Of a DNA stretch of 64,000 nt, positions 39,662-49,681 are shown piece after piece. The stretch is taken from positions 248,001-312,000 of the forward strand of contig OZ241746.1 in NCBI GenBank assembly GCA_965201045.1, given 5' to 3'. Within the stretch, counting starts at the first letter, position 1, and each line of letters starts with the position of its first letter. Position numbers and translations under genes: made by a program. This DNA comes from JAPORK01 sp026710285. GTDB taxonomy: Bacteria; Pseudomonadota; Gammaproteobacteria; Pseudomonadales; Endozoicomonadaceae. The notes beneath the pieces were generated by a model. It searched no databases. It was not told the origin of the DNA and saw nothing but the letters and a program-made list of their open reading frames with translations.

Positions 39662-41454
39662 TATCATTTCTGCCTAAACAATGTTTCATCGCTCTTTGAA
39701 CAATGAGCTGAATATTTCACAGGAACGTGGACGAAATAGTTTAGATAATTTTTATATCAGCTAAGGTCTTGTACTGTGATTAAACCCGCCCGGTATTTCA
39801 TCTGCGTAAAAATTTATTTTTGATAGCGTCAACACTACATGCCTGACGGCTGAGTCTGTCAAAGCCCGAGAGTAACATCTGACCGGGCTTTGATTCTGCT
39901 CAGTATTCAATCAGTAGTACTGAAGTTATCCGCAGACTGATATCATCTGAATCTGCCTTTACCAGTTTGTCCATTTTCTCGATTAACATTAGTTTTTAGC
40001 GAAAGGTTTATGTATGAAAAACAACGAAGGACGAGGTTTTACAGCGCGCCTGAAAAAGCATGCTCCGGTAATGCGGTACTCAGATGCTATCCGGGAAATT
40101 CAACAGTAGCTGAAACGATGAGTTCTGTGTTTGTATGATCGCTAAAATAGTATTGCTCATTTGTGCTCCAGCCCAGTTTTCCTGCAATTAATTTATTAGT
40201 ACAATTAAAACAACCACTGTCAGACCAAAGACAATCTCTTACCCCTCCAACAATTTTAGCTTCTATAGAAGAGCCTGATGATTCTTCAATAAGCATGAGA
40301 TCAAATTATTTTTTTATACTATCCTCAGCGATTGATTGCGTCCAGAAGTAAGTCAGGATGACAGCCTTTTCTTTTCTGTTGCACAATATTAAAGCTGTAC
40401 AGTCAAAAAGGTCTTTTGTTGATATAAACTTTGGAGCAGCGTCGTACCCTAAGTTAATGAGCACACATTGACAACACCCTGCTATAATAATACGTTCTGT
40501 GGATGCTAACAGATTTTGATTTGTTATCGATATTGCTTTTACATGAGGGTCAATAAAAAATAAACCAATTTTGCACGTAAAAAAATATAAACTTCACACT
40601 ATAATGATTAGTCTTTGGCTTATACGAAAAGTTCATCCTGCTGCTAACACTTGAGCAAGAACATCCCACAAGACACTCAAAGAACAATTGCTTTTTAACA
40701 CGCTGCATAAATGTTAAATTGACAAATATCTTTGTTAAGATATATTTTTATGCACACAATGTGGCAGATTCCTAAACAGAACCGGACACCATTTACTTAT
40801 CAGAGTATAGGAAAAGCGGTAATATATTGTGTTTTTTAACACAACTGAAAAGTCCCCGGAAAAGAATTTTTTTTATCTGAATGATAAGCCTGTATCAGAG
40901 ATATACAGTTTTTTTATAAACTGTATATCTCTGGATTTTCAGAACTGCTTATGTAGTCTTTAACGCTTATCTGCATTAAAGAAAAATTTATTCAGCCTGT
41001 CATTAAATAAGGACTACACTTTAGTGTGAAATCTGCATACTGATAATTATGTATAATGGCTTTATAAAAGAAAGCACAAAAAACAAAGCAGACTGGAACG
41101 GTATGATAATCAAGTAAACTTCAGTAGAGACACAAGTAATTTGAACAGGCAAAAGTAAAAATTTATGGGTATTTGTAAGCAGTTTAACCCCGGTGACACA
41201 ATTGCATCTTAGAACCATTCAAAGCATTGTTAATTAAAAAAGTTTACTTTTTTATATGGATCCTGAGTGTTAATATTGAGAACAATCAAAACAATGCTGA
41301 TAAAATGCTGTATTAATACGACCAGATTTATCTTTTTTAATAAGTAACCATTCAAACTTTCTTCGCAATCCACTGATTTTAAAAAGATTGCTCAAATCGA
41401 TCAAAAGGAAAAGTCTTATAAATCAGCTATTTAGATACTTTTGTTTTAATTTTT
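39662..41454. other. Gene-poor degraded region
   Basis: About 1.8 kb with no convincing gene. It holds a left end of MITE family 2 at 39720 (AGGAACGTGGACGAAATAGT), dispersed repeat family R at about 39780-40080 with an imperfect palindrome at 39850-39904, and a perfect hairpin at 40896-40933. A minus-strand frame at 40087-40296 with cysteines (RDCLWSDSGCFNCTNK) may be the end of a decayed small secreted protein; I cannot assign it. Confidence 0.5.
40896..40933. other. Perfect 16-bp hairpin
   Basis: CAGAGATATACAGTTT, a 6-nt loop and the exact complement. A T-rich loop and no gene within 900 bp on either side make its purpose unclear; it could end a small transcript. Confidence 0.6.
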
Positions 41455-41693
41455 TAAACCCCAGCTCGGAGATTTGTTAGCACAATATACTATGTTTTAT
41501 GTCATTATTTTCAAAAATATGCGGTCATTCCTGCGAAAACAGGAATCCATTAAAGAATAATTATCACGAAAATATAACTTCTCTGCTACTAGATTCTGGC
41601 AATCCCTGCCAGAATAACGCAGCTTTTCAGCGTTATTTATTTGTTAAGCAAGGATTTTTTATTAAATCAAAAACTCCGAACTGGTTTTTTTAA
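41455..41693. mobile_element. MITE family 1, copy 2
   Basis: About 235 bp align with 4389-4622 along the whole length, including the left end ACCCCAGCTCGGAG and the right end CTCCGAACTGG. TA adjoins both sides approximately. A 64-codon frame inside it is fortuitous. Confidence 0.85.
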
Positions 41694-42177
41694 AGTTCAC
41701 TGGAAATTTAAATTTGTATCTTAAGCATTAAGCATATGATTTCAATATTTTTTAGGCAATTAAAGATGGGTCAGGCAAGAGGAGCAAAAACTTTACAAAT
41801 ATGACAAATAATTTAAAGTAATATGAAAAAGAACAAAGGAACAATATCAAACCGCTAAGTGCCAGCGACCGGTACTGAAGAAAAGTAAATTTATTGCTAA
41901 AATCGAAAATGTTTATCATAATAATTTTGAATTGTGTTTGTTATGCAAGTCAAAATTTATTGTATTTATATTTATCTGTTTTATATATAGGTTTGTACAT
42001 TAAAGATAAAAGCTTTTACACTTTATATCTCAAAGCAATTTTCAGGCAGCTGTTATAAAAACTGATAAAAAACAATCCTCAATTTTGCTGATTAATAAAA
42101 AATTAAGACTTGTTGATTTTTATGTATAATGTTATTTTTTTGTTTTAAACTTTTTTAATTTTATGAGCATGTTGAGA
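41694..42177. other. Gene-free AT-rich stretch
   Basis: I see no gene, repeat or RNA here. Confidence 0.4.
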
Positions 42178-42937
42178 ATTTCAGCTGCTCCTGTGTAATG
42201 AATACTTGAGTAAAAGGGCTATATTACTATGTCACGAGCACCACAGTTTCCTGATGATTTTTTTAAAGTTAACTTTCATAATGCTGCGCGTCATGCAGCA
42301 GATAATCGGGAATGCATTCGTCTGCTAGGTCTTGCTTTGCTACAACAGAGCTACTCTGTTAAAGAAACAGCAGAATGTTTAAGCGTCACAAAAGATGCTG
42401 TACATGACTGGTTGCGCAGATTTAAACAAGGTGGACTGGAAGCAATGAAAGATCAGGGAGGAAGAGGTCGCAAAAAATGTCTTCCTATTACAGATGAGGA
42501 AGCATTTAAACAAGCTGTACTAAAAGCACAACAACTAAAAGATAATGGAAATATAACAGGCAATGATATCAAACAATTGTTAGAAAAAGAATTTGGAGTA
42601 ACCTGTGGAAAAACAGCAGTATATGGGTTGTTACACAGAGTAGGTTTGTCATGGATGTCTGCCCGTTCCCCCCGGTCAAAACAGTCAAAAACAGTGAATT
42701 CTAAGCGCGTTTATAAATCAGCAAGTGCGGAGAACAGAGTAAAACCCAAGAAGTAAAACATATAAAAAACAGAGGTTTTTCAGACTGATACGCAAAAATA
42801 TCAGACCTGTTATCCTAAAAAAATAACCACTTCGGGCAATCACAGCACTAACATTTTGTTTATTACAGACAGAAAAAGAGCTGTGTCTGCCGCAAAATAT
42901 TCGAAGACTGGTCTTTACTGTTGGAGCAGCTGAAATT
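42178..42937 (+). mobile_element. IS630-like element reduced to its helix-turn-helix gene
   Basis: AATTTCAGCTGCTCC at 42178-42192 is repeated in inverted form (GGAGCAGCTGAAATT) at about 42921-42935, bracketing one gene for the DNA-binding half of an IS630-type transposase. Length is about 760 bp against roughly 1.1 kb for a complete element. No DDE domain is visible before the right repeat. Confidence 0.6.
42229..42756 (+). CDS. IS630-family DNA-binding half (helix-turn-helix protein, 175 aa)
   Basis: The protein resembles the first part of IS630-type transposases: a helix-turn-helix (SVKETAECLSVTKDAVHDWLRRFKQGGLEAM, residues about 45-75), a basic linker (DQGGRGRKKCLP) and a winged-helix domain (ITGNDIKQLLEKEFGVTCGKTAVYGLLHRVGLSW). 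It ends in a basic tail with a stop, without the DDE catalytic domain. It could be the first frame of a two-frame transposase whose second frame was deleted, or a retained DNA-binding protein. Its frame is intact, unlike most IS genes here. Confidence 0.75.
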   Translation: MSRAPQFPDDFFKVNFHNAARHAADNRECIRLLGLALLQQSYSVKETAECLSVTKDAVHDWLRRFKQGGLEAMKDQGGRGRKKCLPITDEEAFKQAVLKAQQLKDNGNITGNDIKQLLEKEFGVTCGKTAVYGLLHRVGLSWMSARSPRSKQSKTVNSKRVYKSASAENRVKPKK

Positions 42938-43564
42938 TTCCTGATGAACCCCTGTCCATTCTTGCATCAAATATCTCCCGGGTACCAACAAACAGAACTT
43001 CATGGTTCATCATGAACCGTAGCATTTCTCACCATAACCTTCGATGGGATTCGGACTCTGTTTTCTGTCTGTTTCCGTCTATGTATGAATCTGGGAAAAA
43101 TGTACAAAATTTCTCGCCGAAAGCTATTTTCAATGGTATCATAAGCACTGAATTTTAATGCGTACATCTTCCCGCTGAATAATCTCTGTTGGTTTTTTAC
43201 CAACATTTTGCAATTTAGATAAAAATTTATACACATGTTATAACTCAATACGTTACAATGTTGGAGGCAATTCTCAGAATTGTTTTTTGCAAACAATTTG
43301 CTTATGGGAATTTAAATTATTTATTTAAACTTATTTTTACAGACAGTAAAGAAAATTTACTTTGAATCAGAAACTAACAAAGCCATTTGGATGTCTGAAA
43401 ATTATGTTTGAATACAAAAATAACCAAAATATTGTGGATGACAACTGATAATGTTACCTTTAGATTTTCTGTTTATAAAGATAGTGATATTATCTGTAAG
43501 TTTAGTTATAAAACCATATCGTTATGAAATTAACAGCGTATTATCATCGTAGGTAGTAGTGCAT
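42757..43564. other. Spacer between the IS630-like gene and accA
   Basis: No convincing gene is present. The right inverted repeat of the IS630-like element is at 42921-42935. The minus-strand frame at 43000-43296 shows no family features. Confidence 0.45.
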
Positions 43565-44515
43565 ATGAATCAGGATTATCTGGAATTTGAACAGCCCATC
43601 GTTGAACTTGAAGCCAAAATTGAAGAATTACGGCTGGTTAGTACAGACAATGGACTCAGTTTGAATGAAGAGATTGCAAAACTGGAAGAAAAATGTGAAA
43701 AACTACTGGAGAGTATCTTCAAAGATCTGACTCCATGGCAAACTGTGCAAATTGCCCGCCATCCACACAGACCACATACACTTGATTATATCCCAATAAT
43801 TTTTGATAGTTTTGATGAACTACATGGTGATAGACGGTTTTCTGATGATAAAGCAATTGTTGGAGGTATTGCCGAATTAGACGGTAAGCCCGTTATGGTT
43901 ATTGGGCATCAGAAAGGTCGGGAAACCAAAGAAAAAGTAGCGCGTAATTTTGGTATGCCCCGTCCGGAAGGCTATCGAAAAGCGTGTCGCCTTATGGAGA
44001 TGGCAGAACGATTCAGGCTCCCAATACTTACTTTCATTGATACGCCGGGCGCTTATCCTGGTATTGATGCTGAAGAAAGAGGTCAGGGAGAAGCCATTGC
44101 TCACAATCTTGCAGTGATGTCTCGTCTTAAGGTGCCAGTCATTTCTACGGTTATTGGTGAAGGTGGTTCAGGTGGTGCGCTTGCTATTGGCGTATGCAAC
44201 CGTTTGCTTGCTTTACAGTATTCAACCTATTCGGTTATTTCTCCGGAAGGATGTGCGTCTATTTTATGGAAAACAGCAGATAAAGCAGCTGAAGCAGCTG
44301 AAGCAATGGGTGTTCATGCACAACAACTACTGAAGCTTGGTTTGGTTGATAATCTGATTCCTGAAGCATCAGGAGGAGCACACCGGGATTATCAGGGCAC
44401 TGCAAATAATATAAAAGAAGCACTTATTGAAGAGCTGGATAATCTGTCTCTGCTTTCAGCTAATGATCTAGTTAATCAACGTTATGAACGTATGCAGGCT
44501 TTTGGTGTTGCCTGA
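43565..44515 (+). CDS. accA: Acetyl-CoA carboxylase carboxyltransferase subunit alpha
   Basis: The 316-residue protein begins MNQDYLEFEQPIVELEAKIEEL, matching the AccA N-terminus; the GTG at 43559 is unnecessary. Conserved stretches are TLDYIPIIFDSFDELHGDR, DDKAIVGGIAELDGKPVMVIGHQKGRETKEK, FIDTPGAYPG and GEGGSGGALAIG, the last two forming the carboxyltransferase oxyanion and CoA site. With AccD it transfers carboxyl from biotinyl-AccB to acetyl-CoA, the first step of fatty acid synthesis. tilS follows after 29 bp, probably co-transcribed, as in many gammaproteobacteria. Confidence 0.97.
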   Translation: MNQDYLEFEQPIVELEAKIEELRLVSTDNGLSLNEEIAKLEEKCEKLLESIFKDLTPWQTVQIARHPHRPHTLDYIPIIFDSFDELHGDRRFSDDKAIVGGIAELDGKPVMVIGHQKGRETKEKVARNFGMPRPEGYRKACRLMEMAERFRLPILTFIDTPGAYPGIDAEERGQGEAIAHNLAVMSRLKVPVISTVIGEGGSGGALAIGVCNRLLALQYSTYSVISPEGCASILWKTADKAAEAAEAMGVHAQQLLKLGLVDNLIPEASGGAHRDYQGTANNIKEALIEELDNLSLLSANDLVNQRYERMQAFGVA

Positions 44516-44544
44516 ACTTTAGCCAGTGTATCTTAGTATTACGA

Positions 44545-45909
44545 ATGTCAGCAGCAATTCACTTTGATCTTCCACACACAGAAACAACACAGGCTGTTTC
44601 TGTCGCCTTAAGTGGTGGTATTGACTCTGTTGTTTTACTTCACCTCTGTTTACAAAAAAAAAATCAACGAAAAATAAAAAACTTACGTGCTATTCATATC
44701 AATCACAATTTGAATCCGGCATCGGAGCAGTGGATGATTTTTTGTGAACAGCTTTGCAATTGCTGGAACATACCATTGCATGTTGAAACAGTGCAGTTAC
44801 CTGATGTCCGGCGTAAAGGTACAGAACGCATTGCAAGAGAAGCACGCTATCGAATATTTACCAAATATTTGCAGGAAGGTGAATATCTTTTCCAGGGGCA
44901 TCATCAAAATGATCAGGCCGAAACTGTGCTTTTTCGCTTGTTACGGGGAAGCGATCCTTACGGATTAAGCGCAATACCACAACAAAGAAAGTTGGGGAAT
45001 GGCTTTGTCTTTCGTCCTCTATTCACAAGCAGCCGGGCGATGATACAGCAGTATGCTCAACAACATAATCTGTCCTGGGTAGAGGATGACTCAAACAGTG
45101 ACACTGGTTATACAAGAAATTTTCTCCGCCAGCGCGTTCTTCCTCTGCTGCAAAAACGCTGGTCATCGGCTGTGAAGAGTCTGGCTGAAAGCGCTGCACA
45201 GTGCGCATCTTCACAAATTATTCTGGACGAAGTTGCCAAACAGGATTTACAAAATGTAGAACAAACGATAGATTTACCTTTGCTTGGCAGATATCGGGCG
45301 CTGTGTTGTGAAAAGTTAAAACGACTCTCGTTCGCGCACCAGATGAATTTGCTGAAATTTTGGTTCCGTTCTGTTCATCTGCCTGTACCTAATAAGGACT
45401 GTCTTGAGCGGGTTATTAGCGAAATGCTGACCGCTGGTGCAGACAGACATCCTTATGTTCAATGTTATGGTATACAAATCAGACGTTATTATAAATGGTT
45501 AATTCTTGATCCTGTAGTGCATAAAAAAGCTTCTGTTCCTGTCACAATTGTTCTTAACAAAGGGTTGGTAACCCTGCCTGAAAATAACACAACACTGGAG
45601 ATTGCAGAAGCATCAGCAACATCACCTGCGACTATTAAACGTAGCATCAATGAACTTCAGGTCACTTACCGACCTTACATTCACTCTCTTGAACCTTTTG
45701 CAATTCATAAAAGCGCTCACAAAAAACCTTTAAAAAAATGGTTGAATGAACTTCAGGTCCCTGAATGGATTCGTGATCATATTCCTCTGCTGATGCATTA
45801 CAATGAGCTGGTTATGGTTCCGGGTCTTTTCACTAACGTACAATTTGCATCAACTTGCTGCGAGCAGGGATGGGAAATTACCTGGCAGCCAACTGTAAAG
45901 CATATTTAA
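44545..45909 (+). CDS. tilS: tRNA(Ile)-lysidine synthase
   Basis: The 454-residue protein has the PP-loop SGGIDS at 23-28, HINHNLNPASEQW, GHHQNDQAETVLFRLLRGSDPYGLSAIP and a C-terminal TilS domain (HKKPLKKWLNELQVPEWIRDHIPLL). It converts cytidine-34 of the minor tRNA(Ile) to lysidine with ATP, letting it read AUA, which matters in this AT-rich genome. Length is slightly above that of E. coli (432 aa). It lies directly after accA. Confidence 0.96.
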   Translation: MSAAIHFDLPHTETTQAVSVALSGGIDSVVLLHLCLQKKNQRKIKNLRAIHINHNLNPASEQWMIFCEQLCNCWNIPLHVETVQLPDVRRKGTERIAREARYRIFTKYLQEGEYLFQGHHQNDQAETVLFRLLRGSDPYGLSAIPQQRKLGNGFVFRPLFTSSRAMIQQYAQQHNLSWVEDDSNSDTGYTRNFLRQRVLPLLQKRWSSAVKSLAESAAQCASSQIILDEVAKQDLQNVEQTIDLPLLGRYRALCCEKLKRLSFAHQMNLLKFWFRSVHLPVPNKDCLERVISEMLTAGADRHPYVQCYGIQIRRYYKWLILDPVVHKKASVPVTIVLNKGLVTLPENNTTLEIAEASATSPATIKRSINELQVTYRPYIHSLEPFAIHKSAHKKPLKKWLNELQVPEWIRDHIPLLMHYNELVMVPGLFTNVQFASTCCEQGWEITWQPTVKHI

Positions 45910-46063
45910 ACTGATTTAACCTTCTTTGCAGCGAACAACCCGCAAAACAAAGGCTACTTTTTACGCTAGCAGCATCAGCAATTTTTATATATCCGGGCTG
46001 ATATTTTAAAATGAACCAGATATATTTATATTTAGGTATAAAAACACAAACAGAGGAATTGTA

Positions 46064-46597
46064 ATGGAAGCTATTATTGAAGGATCATTGACTGTTGGAG
46101 ACTATTTACCTGATATTACTATTTTTGAATATAATCCAGCCACCTTGTTAAACGATAAAAAATGTATCAAAAAATGGCAACTCTCTGACCTTGCTTATAA
46201 GAAAAAGATTGTTGTTATTGGTGTTACAGGCGCATTTACACCAGTGTGCCATAATCAGCACTTACCCGAATTTATTAAATATCACCGGCAATTTTTACAA
46301 AAAGGCGTAGATGAACTGTGGTGTATTTCACCTAATGATCCTTTTGTAATGAAGGCATGGTCTGAAAGTTTAAAGGTAAAAAATAAAATACGTATGTTGA
46401 GTGATGAAGCAGCTGAACTGGCAACAGCACTTAACACCACAATTGATCTTTCAGCACGGGGCATGGGGCTACGCTCTGATCGCTTTGTAATCATTGCAGA
46501 GAATGGGCAAATTGTAAATTTTGTAACAGAAATGCCCGGACAGTGTACCTGTACAGATGCTAAAGCCATTTTGGCTCTTATAGGCTGTAATGAATAA
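46064..46597 (+). CDS. Peroxiredoxin, Prx5/AhpE-like redoxin
   Basis: The 177-residue protein has the redoxin fold sequence and the peroxidatic motif TGAFTPVCHNQHLP with C62 (usual form PGAFTPTCS), followed by ELWCISPNDPFVMKAW and GLRSDRFVIIAENGQI. Extra cysteines near the end (GQCTCTDAK) could be resolving residues. Prx5-type enzymes reduce hydrogen peroxide and alkyl hydroperoxides in the cytoplasm. The start is ATG 46064 after GAGGAATTGTA. The replacement of PGAF by TGAF at the motif start is a deviation from most members. Confidence 0.88.
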   Translation: MEAIIEGSLTVGDYLPDITIFEYNPATLLNDKKCIKKWQLSDLAYKKKIVVIGVTGAFTPVCHNQHLPEFIKYHRQFLQKGVDELWCISPNDPFVMKAWSESLKVKNKIRMLSDEAAELATALNTTIDLSARGMGLRSDRFVIIAENGQIVNFVTEMPGQCTCTDAKAILALIGCNE

Positions 46598-47106
46598 AAT
46601 CGGTAGTATCTTTTTATTGTGTCGTCCGGGTCGCACTCTGGGGAATCAGCATCTTGCCTGATACAGTTGTGATCAGCAATAATCACCAGATATCATTTCT
46701 TCAGGTACAACTTCAGTCGAGGGGTTGATCAAACACGCCGTAAAACCCCGTCATTCAAGATCTATCTCTTAGTCACATTTTTTAAGACCTGACTTTTACT
46801 TTGGAAAATTTGTCTTCTGCCCAATATACCAGCCTTTCGAGCGTACAACTGTGGGCTGAGCCTGTGGAAGCCGGATTACTTTTTTTTCCGACAGGCTCAG
46901 CCAGCGGACATAGTTGTATTGAAATTATACGAAAGATGATATTATCTGAGTTCACCTGTGCTGATTTGTTCATTCCCCCAGATAATATTAATTTTTATTG
47001 AAATATTTGTGTATATGTATAAAAGACAGATCCTGAAGGGCGAGGCTTTACGGCGTGCAGGGTAAAGGGTATTCACCGGTTTAATATAAGACGATATGTT
47101 TTCTTT
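46598..47106. repeat. Dispersed intergenic repeat family R, copy 3
   Basis: No gene. CTTAGTCACATTTTTTAA (46767) and GTGGGCTGAGCCTGTGGAAG (46850, with an imperfect inverted partner to 46912) match copy 1 at 24150-24303. AGGGCGAGGCTTTACGGCGTG at 47037 matches AAGGACGAGGTTTTACAGCGCG at 40027 in copy 2. It separates convergent genes and could hold their terminators. Confidence 0.65.
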
Positions 47107-48369
47107 TTATGTCTCCATCATCATAGCAGGGATATCACCGGTTACACCCAGAATCTGTCGGATAATATATCTCTTTATCATTGGTTGACGGTGGATCAGT
47201 TGCATGCCTGTATTACGCAACCAGCGCAGAGGCAAGGCGTTTTGATTATAGATATGCTGAAAAAATTCCATGGCTCCTTGCATTATAAAATTATATTTCT
47301 GTCTGCGCCGCCAGTAACGTTGCAGTATCTGCGGATTGCCCGGATCATTTTCCTGGTGGTGGGCTTTGAGTATCTCTTCTGCTAATACTGCCACATCCAG
47401 AAAACCAAGATTGACACCCTGTCCTGCCAGAGGATGAACAGTATGTGCGGCGTCTCCAACAAGAACTACTCTGTCTTTTACATAAGTGAGTGCATGCTGC
47501 TGGCTGAGAGGGATACAGGTTCGTGATGAAGCTTGTTCTACTACACCAACACAAGCTTCACCTGCATGGCTTAGCGCCTCACAAAAGCAGTTATCGTCCA
47601 TTGCCATCACTTCTCGTGCTTTTTCTGGTTTTAGTGACCAGACAACAGAATGATAATGTGCCTTTTGTCCATTGTCTTCTTTAACCGCAGGCAAAGGCAA
47701 AAAGGCCAGCGGTCCACTTTCCAGAAAAACTTGCCATGCACAGTGCTGATGTGATGTACGGGTTTTTACTGTACAAATAATTGCATGATGCAGACAGTCA
47801 CGCCGGATTTGCGGTATAAATGACCATTGACGAACTTTTGAATGTGCACCATCGGCTGCGATTAACAGTTTTGCTGTAATAACTTTATTGTCCGCCAGCA
47901 GTAAAGAAATACGCGACGATGTTTTTTCCAGCCCTGTCACTTCAGTATTATCAAAACATTTCACCTGTGAAGCAGCCAATCTTTTTAACATGCCAGACAA
48001 CATAACACTGTTTTCAGCAATTCTGCCCAGCTGCAAATGACCTGCTTCTCTGGCATGAAAAACAATACGTCCAATGCCCTCTGCATCCCACGCTTCTACA
48101 CGATCAAATTCACATACTCTTGAACAATCCACTTCATTCCATACAGCAAGATTATCCAGAAAACAGTAAGAAGCCTCTGTAAGTGCACACACTCTGGAAT
48201 CATAGCGGGAAGGTGGTGTCTGCTTTTGTGTAAGATCACTGTTTTCTACCAATGCAATTGATAGATCACTCTCCGATAATGCCAGCGCCGCTGCCAGTCC
48301 GTTCAGTCCGCCTCCCAATACAATAATATCATAATCATTTTCCTGTATTGATCCACACTCTGTACTCAT
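47107..48369 (-). CDS. ubiI: UbiI/VisC-type FAD-dependent ubiquinone hydroxylase
   Basis: The 420-residue flavoprotein monooxygenase has the N-terminal FAD motif IVLGGGLNGLAAALAL, the second FAD motif VGDAAHTVHPLAGQGVNLG and a C-terminal family tail. It lies immediately after ubiH with an ATGA overlap, the position of ubiI (C5 hydroxylase of ubiquinone synthesis) in the E. coli pepP-ubiH-ubiI operon. From sequence alone UbiI, UbiF and other ring hydroxylases are hard to tell apart; context favours UbiI. The enzyme works at the membrane on octaprenylphenol. Confidence 0.85.
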   Translation of the reverse strand: MSTECGSIQENDYDIIVLGGGLNGLAAALALSESDLSIALVENSDLTQKQTPPSRYDSRVCALTEASYCFLDNLAVWNEVDCSRVCEFDRVEAWDAEGIGRIVFHAREAGHLQLGRIAENSVMLSGMLKRLAASQVKCFDNTEVTGLEKTSSRISLLLADNKVITAKLLIAADGAHSKVRQWSFIPQIRRDCLHHAIICTVKTRTSHQHCAWQVFLESGPLAFLPLPAVKEDNGQKAHYHSVVWSLKPEKAREVMAMDDNCFCEALSHAGEACVGVVEQASSRTCIPLSQQHALTYVKDRVVLVGDAAHTVHPLAGQGVNLGFLDVAVLAEEILKAHHQENDPGNPQILQRYWRRRQKYNFIMQGAMEFFQHIYNQNALPLRWLRNTGMQLIHRQPMIKRYIIRQILGVTGDIPAMMMET

Positions 48370-49622
48370 TGTCCGTAACCCCCCATCCCCATTGCCCGAT
48401 AACCAAACCAGCGTTTAATAAAAGGTGCCTTATCGAAAAAAATAAGCCCTGCTTTTCTGGCAAAGCGTGTTAGCGGATTGGTCGATGTAAATACTTTGAT
48501 CAGATAATCACTAAAAAAGATAGTATCAAACTGATCCTGTTTTTGCTGTGAAAGATAGCGTTGCAAAAGCGATAAATCACCCAAAGATTGCGTATTTGCG
48601 GTGGTTAGCAATGAAGCCAGCATCATCACATCCCGCAAAGTCAAATTATACCCCTGACCGGCAATCGGATGTAAACTGTGTGCAGAGTTGCCCAGCAAGA
48701 CAGCGCCGTGCTGGGCAGGTTCAGCAGCTATTTTTAGCTTCAAAGGAAAAGAAGAGCGTTTTCCTACCATGTAAAAAGAACCACAATGATCTCCGAACAG
48801 CGATTGCAATGTTTTCATAAAGTCAGCATCGGTCAATTGTAACCGCTCTGCTGCCAGCCTGCTGGGCATGGTCCATACTAACGCACTTTTACAGCCATTA
48901 TTATCACTAAGCGGTAACATGGCCACTGAACCTTCATCAGTAAAACGCTCATAAGCAACATTGTTATGTAATTTGCTGTGACCAACGATGGTAAGAATAG
49001 CAGTATGTCCATAATCCTTTTCATCAGCATGAAATCCCATCTGACCCATCACAGATGAACGTCCTCCTTCTGCCACAATGACAAGATCTGTCTGTAAAGA
49101 AAAGACTTTATCCTGTTGAGTAATGGTCAGCTGTTTCTTACCGGCAGACATATCAACTGCTTTAACTGTAGCCTGATGCAACAATGTTATATCCGCTAAA
49201 GTAGTGAGCCTGTTTTCAAGCGCCTCCAGTAAGTGCTGAGCGGCAACTACATAGCCTAAGGCGGGCACCTGATAATCTTCAGCAAACAGACGTGCGCTAC
49301 CCGGACCGCCCCGCTCTGAAACATGAATTGTTTTCATTGGTGTGCAACGATCAGACAACGCATCCCACAAACCCAGTGATTCATAAATTAATTTGCTACC
49401 ATAAGTCAATGCAATTTGCCGTGGATCATCTGCATGATCTTGTTGATGGTTATGCCCATTGGGTTCAATCACAGCAACAGAAAGTGGACGTCCATGACTT
49501 TTTTTCGATAAACACGATAAAGCATTGACCATACTCAAACCTGCCAGACCACCTCCTGCAATGACAATGTCATAGTGAAAATCTGTATTGTGTTTCTGGT
49601 CAGAGATAGCTTTTTTCATCAC
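48366..49622 (-). CDS. ubiH: 2-octaprenyl-6-methoxyphenol hydroxylase
   Basis: The 418-residue FAD monooxygenase has IVIAGGGLAGLSMVNALS, the DDPRQIALTYGSKLIYESLGLW block, IHVSERGGPGSARL typical of UbiH, and the second FAD motif GNSAHSLHPIAGQGYNLTLRD. It hydroxylates a late aromatic intermediate of ubiquinone synthesis (C1). The gene sits 59 bp downstream of pepP and overlaps the next hydroxylase gene by four bases (ATGA), so the three form an operon. Confidence 0.93.
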   Translation of the reverse strand: MMKKAISDQKHNTDFHYDIVIAGGGLAGLSMVNALSCLSKKSHGRPLSVAVIEPNGHNHQQDHADDPRQIALTYGSKLIYESLGLWDALSDRCTPMKTIHVSERGGPGSARLFAEDYQVPALGYVVAAQHLLEALENRLTTLADITLLHQATVKAVDMSAGKKQLTITQQDKVFSLQTDLVIVAEGGRSSVMGQMGFHADEKDYGHTAILTIVGHSKLHNNVAYERFTDEGSVAMLPLSDNNGCKSALVWTMPSRLAAERLQLTDADFMKTLQSLFGDHCGSFYMVGKRSSFPLKLKIAAEPAQHGAVLLGNSAHSLHPIAGQGYNLTLRDVMMLASLLTTANTQSLGDLSLLQRYLSQQKQDQFDTIFFSDYLIKVFTSTNPLTRFARKAGLIFFDKAPFIKRWFGYRAMGMGGYGQ

Positions 49623-49681
49623 ATTACCTGCCCGTATAAATCGGGTTATTATTTATAGCAAAAGAGATATGCAGTGTTTAT

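Noticed and set aside
41499..41693. 64-codon open frame
   Set aside because: It lies inside the miniature element at 41455-41693 and is not open in the sister copy.
43000..43296. 98-codon minus-strand frame upstream of accA
   Set aside because: No recognisable family, composition typical of noncoding sequence, no start signal.
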